From Lentisphaerota bacterium (GTDB lineage Bacteria; Verrucomicrobiota; Kiritimatiellia; RFP12; UBA3636), in NCBI GenBank assembly GCA_012514445.1, contig JAAZAI010000580.1, positions 1-5,936 on the forward strand: a stretch of DNA of 5,936 nt, given 5' to 3'. Positions 1-5,617 of the stretch are shown here, piece by piece. The translations under genes and the position numbers were made by a program. How positions within the stretch are numbered: position 1 is the first letter of the stretch; each line of letters begins with the position of its first letter. Below the pieces are notes generated by a model. The model saw only the letters and a program-made list of their open reading frames with translations. It searched no databases and was not told the origin of the DNA.

Positions 1-706
1 AATCCCGGCTGCGGCCGCCAAGGAGGCCGGAGCGGACGAGGTAGTACAGGAGGGTGAGCAGGGCGCTGGCGGCGGCGGCGATGTAGGTCAGGAAGGCGGC
101 GTTGAGGACCTTTCCGGAGTCCTTGGCCTCGTTTCCGGAGACGACGCCGCAGGCGACCATCTGACGCTTGGCGCGGGCGCTGGCGTCCCATTCCACGGGC
201 AGGGTGACGAGCGAGAAGACGACGGCGGCGGAGAAGAGCACGATGCCGATCTTGACGAGACTCATGCCCCACGGGGCCTGCGCGAAGATCAGGCCGCCGA
301 AGATGAACCAGTAGGAGAACGTGCTGCCAAACTGCGCCACGGGGACGAGCGCCGAGCGCCAGACGAGGGGCTTGTAGCCGCTGGCGTGCTGGAGGGCGTG
401 ACCCGCCTCGTGGCAGGCGACCCCGACGGCCGAGAGACTCGTCGAGTCGTAAACCCCGTTCGAGAGACGCAGCGTCTTCGACGTGGGATCGTAGTGGTCG
501 CCCAGAAAGCCCCGGGCATGCTCGATCTTGACGTCCACGGCGCCGGAGCGCGCGAGCATCAGCGCCGCGGCCTGCGCGCCGGTGAGACCGCTGGATGAGG
601 GCCGCTTCGCGTATCGCGCGAACGTGGACTTCACCATCGTCGTCGCGATGAGCGACAAGACGAGCGCTGGCGCGAGAAAGAGAAAATACATCGGATCAAA
701 CATCAT
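1..706 (-). CDS. YugP-family membrane zinc metallopeptidase (3' end cut by window edge)
   Basis: My translation gives 235 uninterrupted residues from the ATG at 706 to the window edge. An HEAGH zinc-binding motif lies at residues 99-103 (His99, His103 as ligands, Glu100 as catalytic base). A downstream LPVEWDAS motif at 169-176 offers Glu172 as the likely third ligand, comparable to the VEFDAS signature of YugP-like peptidases (Pfam Zn_peptidase_2). Hydrophobic segments at about 8-24, 118-142, 150-170 and 203-224 predict an integral membrane protein; the cellular substrate of this family is largely unknown. Family members are about 225-235 residues and end in a short basic tail. The visible tail is GGRSRD, and the next codon begins with T, so probably only the stop codon is missing. 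Two tandem ATGs (706 and 703) are possible. The GGAGGT at 716-711 lies 4 bases from the first and 7 from the second, so the second may be used. The gene overlaps the small leader frame 770-696, which suggests translational coupling. Confidence 0.93.
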   Translation of the reverse strand, partial: MMFDPMYFLFLAPALVLSLIATTMVKSTFARYAKRPSSSGLTGAQAAALMLARSGAVDVKIEHARGFLGDHYDPTSKTLRLSNGVYDSTSLSAVGVACHEAGHALQHASGYKPLVWRSALVPVAQFGSTFSYWFIFGGLIFAQAPWGMSLVKIGIVLFSAAVVFSLVTLPVEWDASARAKRQMVACGVVSGNEAKDSGKVLNAAFLTYIAAAASALLTLLYYLVRSGLLGGRSRD

Positions 707-770
707 AAAAACCTCCGAGTTGGGGCTTCGCTTTGAAGCAGAAACCGTGCCGCCGGCAAAAATCGCACAT
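696..770 (-). CDS. Small 24-residue Cys/His-cluster ORF overlapping the metallopeptidase start (putative leader peptide)
   Basis: This short frame reads MCDFCRRHGFC for its first 11 residues and GGFYDV at its end, with a TGA at 698-696. Cys2, Cys5, His8 and Cys11 form a C-x2-C-x2-H-x2-C cluster suited to binding one zinc ion or another thiophilic metal. An AAAGGAG Shine-Dalgarno sequence at 784-778 sits 7 bases before the ATG, better placed than that of the downstream gene. The frame ends inside the metallopeptidase gene, overlapping it by 11 bases from the ATG at 706, and contains that gene's ribosome binding site, the usual geometry of translational coupling. The frame and ribosome binding site are seen directly; expression, metal binding and a regulatory role are inference. 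It could be a leader peptide, a free microprotein, or a chance frame. The combination of good ribosome binding site, overlap and metal-ligand pattern argues against pure chance. Confidence 0.5.
   Translation of the reverse strand: MCDFCRRHGFCFKAKPQLGGFYDV
711..716 (-). promoter_or_regulatory. Ribosome binding site of the metallopeptidase gene
   Basis: GGAGGT on the minus strand lies 4 bases before the ATG at 706 and 7 before the ATG at 703. The spacing slightly favours the second ATG. The site lies inside the small upstream frame, so ribosomes translating that frame pass over it. Confidence 0.7.
725..739 (-). other. Small hairpin just upstream of the metallopeptidase ribosome binding site
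   Basis: The minus-strand RNA can pair GCTTC (739-735) with GAAGC (729-725) around a 5-base loop. It lies inside the small leader frame, 8 bases before the GGAGGT. A 5-bp stem is short and may be coincidental, but its position would let translation of the leader affect access to the downstream ribosome binding site. Confidence 0.25.
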
Positions 771-775
771 TTCAG

Positions 776-784
776 CTCTCCTTT
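776..784 (-). promoter_or_regulatory. Strong ribosome binding site for the small leader ORF
   Basis: Read on the minus strand this is AAAGGAGAG, with the GGAG core followed by 7 bases and then the ATG at 770. It is a near-ideal Shine-Dalgarno arrangement with no other gene nearby for it to serve, and is the main evidence that the 24-codon frame is translated. Confidence 0.6.
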
Positions 785-800
785 ACATCGCTGGGTTTGT

Positions 801-858
801 TTTGTCTCGCCTGGATGTAACAAATTGACACACAACGCACGGCCAAGCCCGAGACAAA
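801..858. repeat. Widely spaced 9-bp inverted repeat TTTGTCTCG / CGAGACAAA
   Basis: TTTGTCTCG at 801-809 is perfectly complementary to CGAGACAAA at 850-858, with 40 bases between the arms. The pair lies immediately upstream of the leader ORF in the direction of its transcription, where a promoter or 5' untranslated region would be. It may be a pair of regulator half-sites or a long stem in the transcript. No further extension of the arms is seen. Confidence 0.4.
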
Positions 859-909
859 GGGCTCGTGCTTTTTAGCTGTCGCTGTGGCGTCTCGCCGCAG
901 ACCGCACGC

Positions 910-940
910 GGCCCTTCGCCAGACTCAGGGCCAGCGGGGA
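910..940. repeat. Short palindromic intergenic element resembling dispersed bacterial repeats
   Basis: GGCCCT at 910-915 and AGGGCC at 927-932 form a perfect 6-bp stem with an 11-base loop, followed by CAGCGGGGA. The core CTTCGCCAGACTCAGGGC resembles a widespread dispersed intergenic repeat with the pattern CTTCG-x-CA-x-x-CTCAGGGC-x-AGCGG that is known from many bacterial genomes. The match is recalled from memory, and copy number in this genome cannot be judged from one window. No run of T follows on either strand, so it is not an intrinsic terminator. Confidence 0.4.
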
Positions 941-1005
941 TGCCGCGGCCACTTCGAGCCGGCCACGCCAGCCCTGCCACGAACGCGATTCGCCAGATCG
1001 CATCG

Positions 1006-1052
1006 CCGTAATCTCGATCTTTCCTCCAGATTACGGAGACGATGTAATCTCG
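1006..1052. repeat. Triple GTAATCT/AGATTAC motif: 9-bp inverted repeat plus direct copy
   Basis: CCGTAATCT (1006-1014) and AGATTACGG (1028-1036) form a perfect 9-bp inverted repeat with a 13-base spacer. A third copy follows in the first orientation: GTAATCTCG at 1044-1052 repeats 1008-1016 exactly, 36 bases downstream. Three copies of a 7-9 bp element within 47 bases in non-coding DNA suggest binding sites for a dimeric regulator or part of a repeated intergenic element. No adjacent gene start clearly uses them. Confidence 0.45.
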
Positions 1053-1147
1053 CGATGACTTCGATATTTTTATGTTGCGGCCACTGAAGTTGACGGCGGC
1101 CGGCTCAAAGATGGCATGGTCTTCTGGAAGGAAGAACACTTGTCTTC

Positions 1148-1399
1148 GTGGCGGAGCCAATCCCGGACGCAGGGGAATGCATGACCTGGGGCCACGCATT
1201 GAAGCTCGACGGCGACACCGTTGACACACCCGGTGACCTCCAGGGAAGCACCTACTTGGAGACCCATCGGACTTGGGCAACGTGGGTGGAGTCGTGCATT
1301 TCCCGGGGCAAGCTCTACACGGTCTCGCAGGAGGATGCCCGACGGTGCTACCCAACCGTTAAGCTCGTCGATAATCCAGATGACGCAACCCGTCGCTAA
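1148..1399 (+). CDS. Weak candidate gene or gene remnant, unknown function
   Basis: A plus-strand frame of 83 codons starts with GTG and ends at TAA (1397-1399), converging on the glycosidase gene. Its composition is more protein-like than the surrounding shadows: mixed acidic, aromatic and hydrophobic residues (for example MTWGHALKLDGD, then TWATWVESC) and mostly G or C at third positions. I do not recognise a domain. The start is poor: the only purine-rich stretch, GGAAGGAAG at 1126-1134, is about 13 bases away. A second protein-like frame (1085-1180, with DGMVFWKEEHL) lies just upstream and runs out of phase into this one, which would suit a decayed, frameshifted gene. It could equally be non-coding. 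Confidence 0.25.
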   Translation: MAEPIPDAGECMTWGHALKLDGDTVDTPGDLQGSTYLETHRTWATWVESCISRGKLYTVSQEDARRCYPTVKLVDNPDDATRR

Positions 1400-1445
1400 C
1401 TAACCCGTGGCAGTGTCCCCTCCCGAGTCTCCCGGAGTTCAAAGG

Positions 1446-3593
1446 TCAATCGGGGACGTTGTCGCGCAGGAGGCGGACGTGGAGTCCGGCCGGGATTTCA
1501 AGGACGGGCTCGGCGCCCTTTTGCATCCGGCAGCGCAGCATGCCGAATGGGGTGGGCATGGCGATGTCCGCCCAGTCGAGATCGAAAAGCCGGGGGGCGA
1601 GGGCGATCTCGCGGAAGCCGGGCTGGAGCATCCGGAAGCCCAGCATACGAGCGGGCAACTGGTAGGCCGGGGTTCCGCCCCAGGCGTGGGAGTAGTCGAA
1701 GTGGTAGTCGGCCTGCGGGGCGAACCAGCCCTCCTGGAGCCCTTTGTCGCAGGTCTCCACGAGGGGGATCCACTTGCGCAGGATCGACAGCCCGTGTTCC
1801 GGGAAGAGTCCGCACGCCTCCACGGCTTCGAGCACGAAGTGCATGAAGTAGGGTTGCACCTCCGGAAGGTCGCTCGCGAGCATGTTGCGCAGGAGGTTCC
1901 GCGCCGCGTCGCCGGTGCGCAGGCCGAAGAGGACGGCGAGGGCGTTGGCGTGGCGCGAGTGGTGCCGAAGCGTGGCGGGGTTCTCGGGCAGCCAAGGCTT
2001 GCACTCCGCCTGCGGCGTGTTGAGCCCGTCGATGTAGAACCTGCGGTCGGCGTCGAAGAGCTGTTCGTTGAAGGCCTTCTTCAGCGCCGTCGCTTCGGCG
2101 CGCAGCGCGGCCGCGCGCACGGAATCGTCCAGTTCCTCCGCGATCCAGGCGGCGGCGTGCAAAGCGCCGTGGTAGAAGGCGTTGAGGACGGTCTGTCCGA
2201 GGCCTTTGGGCGGATGGTGCATCGAGTGGCCTTCGACGACGAGCCAGTCGACGAACATGAAGTCGGGCGGGTTTTCGATCAGGCCGTTGCTCCCCAGATA
2301 GGTGCGGAAGCGCGTCAGGAGCTTGTCGAGGGCCGGGAGGCAGTCCGTCAGAAGGGCGCGGTCGCCCGTGAACAGGTAGACATCCCGCAGCATGAGCAGC
2401 CAGATGAGGCTGTAGGAGGTGTGGAAGAGGCGGCCGTCGTTCACCTCCAGCATGCCGGCCGTGCGGCGCACGTCGAGCGCGGCCAGTCGCATGTCCCCGA
2501 ACACGAAGGCCGTCATCAGGCTTTCGATGTAGTAGTCGCCGGTGCAGGCGAGGGGCTCCTGGTGCCGTGGGCTGTCCAGATGCATGTGCTGGCGACAGAT
2601 GCGCAGCGTCCACTTGCAGACGTCGTAGACTTTGGTCAGCCCCGGGTCGCTGCACGTGAACGAGCCTTCGGCCTCCACGGGGTAGTGCATCGCGACGATC
2701 GAGGCGCGGACGGAAACGGGCTTGTCGGCCGAGGCGTTCTTGACGAGGATCTGGAAGCCGCCGACGCTGTGTGGCGCGAGGGAACGAACCCGCCACGACG
2801 GGGCGCCGTGCTGGAACGAATGGAAGTTGTGCGGATGGCTGGCGTCGTGTTCAAAGACCCGAAGTTCGACCGTGCAGGGGCCGTCGGCGGAGACGACGAG
2901 GTCGGCGGCGTGGATGCGTGGGTACTCCGCCACGCCTTCGGCGACGGCGCCTGGCGCGACGGTGATGGCGCCGCCCGACGCCGGGTCGACGGGCGTTTCG
3001 GTTCGGACCGGTATCGGCGCGGCGACGGCGTGCCAGCGATCCGGCACGGGCGCGGCCGGCGTCCATTCGGACGGCGCGATGGTTCCGTCGAAGTGTTTGG
3101 GATCGACCCATGCGCGGAGGTGGCGGGCGCGCCAGTGCGGCCCGGTCTCGAACGTCTGTTCGGAACCGTCCGCAAGACGGGCAACCGCGCGCAGGGCGAA
3201 GCCCCCGTGCCCGAGCGAGGAGTCCGTGCCGCGGATGCACCCGAGGCGGACGGTTGCGAGGAAGGCGAGACGGGTCGTCGGCTGCGGGCCTAGCGAATCG
3301 AACACCAGTTCATCGGCGTAGTAGCGCGGGCAGCGGGGCAGCGGGAGCCAGTCTCCGCCGACGGGCGTCGGTCCGGAGCAGAGGTCGCGACCGTTGAGCG
3401 CGAGCCGGTAGGTCGTGTCGGCGCTCACCAGGATTCGGATTGAAACGCACGGGGCGGGGAGCAAGGCGTCGAACGTGAATTCGGCGACGGCGAACTTGCG
3501 TTGTCCTGGCGAGGCGGGCGAGGCGATGCCATCGGCTTCCTGAAGGTCGGGGAAACGTTCGGCGGGAAGCCAAATCCAATTCAGGTCGTTCAT
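1446..3593 (-). CDS. Alpha-L-rhamnosidase-like six-hairpin glycosidase (GH78-type)
   Basis: The 715-residue product begins MNDLNWIWLP and has no signal peptide, so it should be cytoplasmic. Residues 1 to about 300 look like the beta-sandwich region of bacterial rhamnosidases, with the WIW start and the ADTTYRLALNG stretch at 58-68. About 320-660 forms the (alpha/alpha)6 barrel, followed by a short beta C-terminus. The catalytic signature is DSPRHQEPLACTGD at 340-353, which lines up with the family pattern D-C-P-x-R-x-E-R-x-G-W-T-G-D and places the general acid at Glu346. Glu621 in QEGW is the likely general base, and SHAWGG at 636-641 is the usual barrel-closing segment. The family hydrolyses terminal alpha-L-rhamnose or related sugars; the exact substrate is uncertain because the motif departs from classical GH78 (His344 for Arg, Pro347 for Arg and Cys350 for Trp). 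The ATG overlaps the exporter stop as ATGA (3593-3590), with no clear ribosome binding site, implying coupled translation. The frame stays open far upstream, but that part is antiphase to the exporter gene. Confidence 0.88.
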   Translation of the reverse strand: MNDLNWIWLPAERFPDLQEADGIASPASPGQRKFAVAEFTFDALLPAPCVSIRILVSADTTYRLALNGRDLCSGPTPVGGDWLPLPRCPRYYADELVFDSLGPQPTTRLAFLATVRLGCIRGTDSSLGHGGFALRAVARLADGSEQTFETGPHWRARHLRAWVDPKHFDGTIAPSEWTPAAPVPDRWHAVAAPIPVRTETPVDPASGGAITVAPGAVAEGVAEYPRIHAADLVVSADGPCTVELRVFEHDASHPHNFHSFQHGAPSWRVRSLAPHSVGGFQILVKNASADKPVSVRASIVAMHYPVEAEGSFTCSDPGLTKVYDVCKWTLRICRQHMHLDSPRHQEPLACTGDYYIESLMTAFVFGDMRLAALDVRRTAGMLEVNDGRLFHTSYSLIWLLMLRDVYLFTGDRALLTDCLPALDKLLTRFRTYLGSNGLIENPPDFMFVDWLVVEGHSMHHPPKGLGQTVLNAFYHGALHAAAWIAEELDDSVRAAALRAEATALKKAFNEQLFDADRRFYIDGLNTPQAECKPWLPENPATLRHHSRHANALAVLFGLRTGDAARNLLRNMLASDLPEVQPYFMHFVLEAVEACGLFPEHGLSILRKWIPLVETCDKGLQEGWFAPQADYHFDYSHAWGGTPAYQLPARMLGFRMLQPGFREIALAPRLFDLDWADIAMPTPFGMLRCRMQKGAEPVLEIPAGLHVRLLRDNVPD

Positions 3594-5617
3594 CGGGTCT
3601 GCTGGGCGTAGAGGCGGGAGTAGAAGCCGCCGGTGTTGACGAGGTCCTCGTGGGTGCCGTATTCGGCGATGCGGCCGTTCTCGAGGACGAGGATGGCGTC
3701 GCAGCGCATGGCCATGGAGACGCGCTGGGAGACGATGACGGAAGTGCGCTTGTGCATGAGCCGGGAGAGCGTCTCCTGGATCTTGCGCTCGGTGTTGGCG
3801 TCGAGGGCGGAGGTGCAGTCGTCGAGGACGAGGATCTTGGGGTCCGTGAGCAGGGCGCGCGCGATGGAGATGCGCTGGCGCTGGCCGCCGGAGAGGGTGG
3901 TGCCCTTTTCGCCGATGATCGTCTCGTACTGCACGGGCAGGTTCATGATGAACTCGTGGCAGTCGGCGGCCTTGGCGGCGGCCATGATGGCGTCCGGTGC
4001 GGCGTCGGGATGGCCGTAGGTGATGTTGTCGCGGACGGTGCCGCTGAAGAGCTCGGCCTCCTGCGGCACGACGGCCATGTCCGTGCGCAGCGAGTGGAGC
4101 GTGATCTTGCGCAGCGGCGTGTCGTCGACGAGGATCTCGCCGGCGGTCGGGTCGTAGAGGCGCGCGAGGAGGCCGGCCAGGGTGGACTTGCCGGAGCCGC
4201 TGGGGCCCATGATGCAGATCCAGGAGCCGGCGGGGATGGTGATGTCGATGTCGTGAAGCACCACGGGGGCGTTCTGGCCATAGGCGAAGGAGACGTGGTC
4301 GAGGCGGATGCCGCGCGTGAGGGGCAGGGGGATGGGCTTGGCGTCCGGCGCCTCTTCGATGACGTTCTTGTTGTCCAGCATGTGCGAGAGGCGCTGCATG
4401 ACGACGAGCATGTTGGAGAGCGTCACGGAGAGGTTGGTGAGGTTGACGACGGGCGTGAAGAGGTTGGCCACGGCGCCGTGGATGAACATCATCTCGCCGA
4501 GGGTCATCGAGCCGTTGAGCACGGCGGTGGCGCAATAGACGAAGATGCCCTGGGTGGTGAGCGTCGAGACGAGCTGCGCCGAGCGGCCGACGGACGCGCC
4601 GATGTGCTGCTGGCGGATCTGGTCGCGCTGCATCACGGCGGAGAGCCGGAAGAAGTTCACGGCCTCGGCCCGCTCCCGTCCGTAGGCGAAGATCGCCTTC
4701 ATGGCGTCGAGCTTCTGGGAGGCGAGGCCCCAGAGGCAGGCGTTGGAATGGCGGATCTCGCGGTTGAACAGCCGCATGTTCGTGCGGCTCTTCCGGATGG
4801 CGAGGCTGTAGGGGATCATCGCCGCGACGACGATGAGGGCGCTGATCCAGTCGATGCTCAGCAAGATGGTGAAGCCGACGAGGAACATCACGCTTTGCGA
4901 GACGATGGTCTCCGTGTTGATCACGAGCCGGTCGCGGATCGCGTCGACGTCGTTGAGGATGCGCGCCATGAGGCGGCCCGGCGAGGTGGACTTGTGATAG
5001 ACGCTGGAGAGCGAGACGACTTTGCGATGGACGTCGTTGCGCAGGTTGATGGAGAGGTCGCGCCCGATCTTGTGGCGCAGCAGCGTGACTTGGAGCACGG
5101 CCCGGTTCAGCGCGACGACGGTGCCCAGGTAGACGAGGAAGAGCAGCAGCAGGCGCCCTCCGGCGTTGGGGCCGCGGACGGGCGGGTTGATCTCGTGAAA
5201 GGCCTCGGAGGCGCCCCCGACGGCGGGGCGGGCGCGCCCGGGGTGCGCGTCCACCGCGCCGAGCGGCGCGTCGCGCCGCCGTTCGCGCGCGTCCGGACGA
5301 TCCATCCCCTGGATGCCCGGCCGCGCGGCGCGGGCGGGCTCGTGCACGGCGGCGGCGGGGCTCACGACGAGGATGTCGTCCACCACGACCTTGGCGTAGA
5401 ACGACATCAGGTAGACGGAGCAGGCGTTGAGCGTGGCGATGGCGATGTAGGCCGCGAGGCGCCCCCGCATGGGGAGGAGGTAGCGCCGGAAGAACATGAC
5501 CGCAAGGCCGAAGGCCCCGGCGACGCCGTACTCCTCGCGCGGCGGGCGGTAGGGCACGTCGCGCCGCGAGCAACGCGGTTCCCGCTTCAGGCGCGGCGGT
5601 TCGTCAGGCCTCTTCAT
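3590..5617 (-). CDS. ABC exporter half-transporter with degenerate ATP site (heterodimer subunit 2)
   Basis: This 675-residue type IV ABC exporter subunit has six predicted membrane segments at about 55-75, 155-175, 235-255, 256-275, 350-366 and 372-392, then a nucleotide-binding domain. Visible motifs are Walker A GPSGSGKST (471-479), Q-loop Gln519, signature LSGGQ (575-579), Walker B ILVLDD (595-600) and D-loop SALD (603-606). Two key residues deviate: the catalytic glutamate after Walker B is Asp600, and the switch histidine is Gln631 (IVSQRVSM). This is typical of the degenerate member of asymmetric heterodimers such as TM287/288 or BmrCD. Residues about 86-152, between segments 1 and 2, form an unusually long Ala/Pro/Arg-rich hydrophilic loop. 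The start at 5617 has AAGGGGGT at 5633-5626 as ribosome binding site and overlaps the upstream subunit gene by 14 bases. The N-terminal 40 residues are basic and proline-rich. The substrate (lipid, drug, peptide or glycoconjugate) cannot be told from the sequence. Confidence 0.93.
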   Translation of the reverse strand: MKRPDEPPRLKREPRCSRRDVPYRPPREEYGVAGAFGLAVMFFRRYLLPMRGRLAAYIAIATLNACSVYLMSFYAKVVVDDILVVSPAAAVHEPARAARPGIQGMDRPDARERRRDAPLGAVDAHPGRARPAVGGASEAFHEINPPVRGPNAGGRLLLLFLVYLGTVVALNRAVLQVTLLRHKIGRDLSINLRNDVHRKVVSLSSVYHKSTSPGRLMARILNDVDAIRDRLVINTETIVSQSVMFLVGFTILLSIDWISALIVVAAMIPYSLAIRKSRTNMRLFNREIRHSNACLWGLASQKLDAMKAIFAYGRERAEAVNFFRLSAVMQRDQIRQQHIGASVGRSAQLVSTLTTQGIFVYCATAVLNGSMTLGEMMFIHGAVANLFTPVVNLTNLSVTLSNMLVVMQRLSHMLDNKNVIEEAPDAKPIPLPLTRGIRLDHVSFAYGQNAPVVLHDIDITIPAGSWICIMGPSGSGKSTLAGLLARLYDPTAGEILVDDTPLRKITLHSLRTDMAVVPQEAELFSGTVRDNITYGHPDAAPDAIMAAAKAADCHEFIMNLPVQYETIIGEKGTTLSGGQRQRISIARALLTDPKILVLDDCTSALDANTERKIQETLSRLMHKRTSVIVSQRVSMAMRCDAILVLENGRIAEYGTHEDLVNTGGFYSRLYAQQTR

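Larger units (their letters stand above)
771..1445. other. Intergenic region without a confident gene
   Basis: This stretch separates the leader/metallopeptidase unit from the 3' end of the glycosidase gene. Frames on both strands are arginine-, proline- and serine-rich with no recognisable domain, except for the weak plus-strand candidate at 1148-1399. It contains the inverted repeat 801-858, the palindromic element 910-940 and the triple motif 1006-1052. I see no tRNA or rRNA, no CRISPR array, and no strong promoter for the leftward metallopeptidase gene. Base composition is locally more A/T-rich around 781-830 and 1006-1080 than in the flanking genes, as expected for non-coding control DNA. 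Confidence 0.6.

Noticed and set aside
825..853. Consensus TTGACA -35 box on the plus strand
   Set aside because: No acceptable -10 hexamer lies 16-18 bases downstream, and no plus-strand gene starts nearby.
846..873. Possible plus-strand terminator: AGCCC/GGGCT stem followed by TTTTT
   Set aside because: The stem is only 5 bp with an 8-base loop, the T run starts 5 bases after it, and there is no plus-strand gene upstream to terminate.
783..1355. 190-codon minus-strand frame in the intergenic region
   Set aside because: The product is Arg/Pro/Cys-rich, has no domain or ribosome binding site, and spans the repeat elements at 910-940 and 1006-1052, so it is probably a repeat-derived shadow.
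1400..1445. Terminator after the glycosidase stop
   Set aside because: The CTCC/GGAG pairing near 1425-1440 is only 4 bp and no T run follows on the minus strand.
1407..3293. Long plus-strand frame of 628 codons opposite the glycosidase gene
   Set aside because: It is antisense to a gene with clear catalytic motifs. Its Gly/Val/Glu/Arg-heavy product has no domain; long antisense frames are expected at this GC content.
1446..5573. Apparent 1375-residue fusion extending the glycosidase frame upstream
   Set aside because: The glycosidase frame is open by chance through the exporter gene. The upstream part is Arg/Pro/Ala-rich nonsense, and the real start is the ATG at 3593 overlapping the exporter stop.
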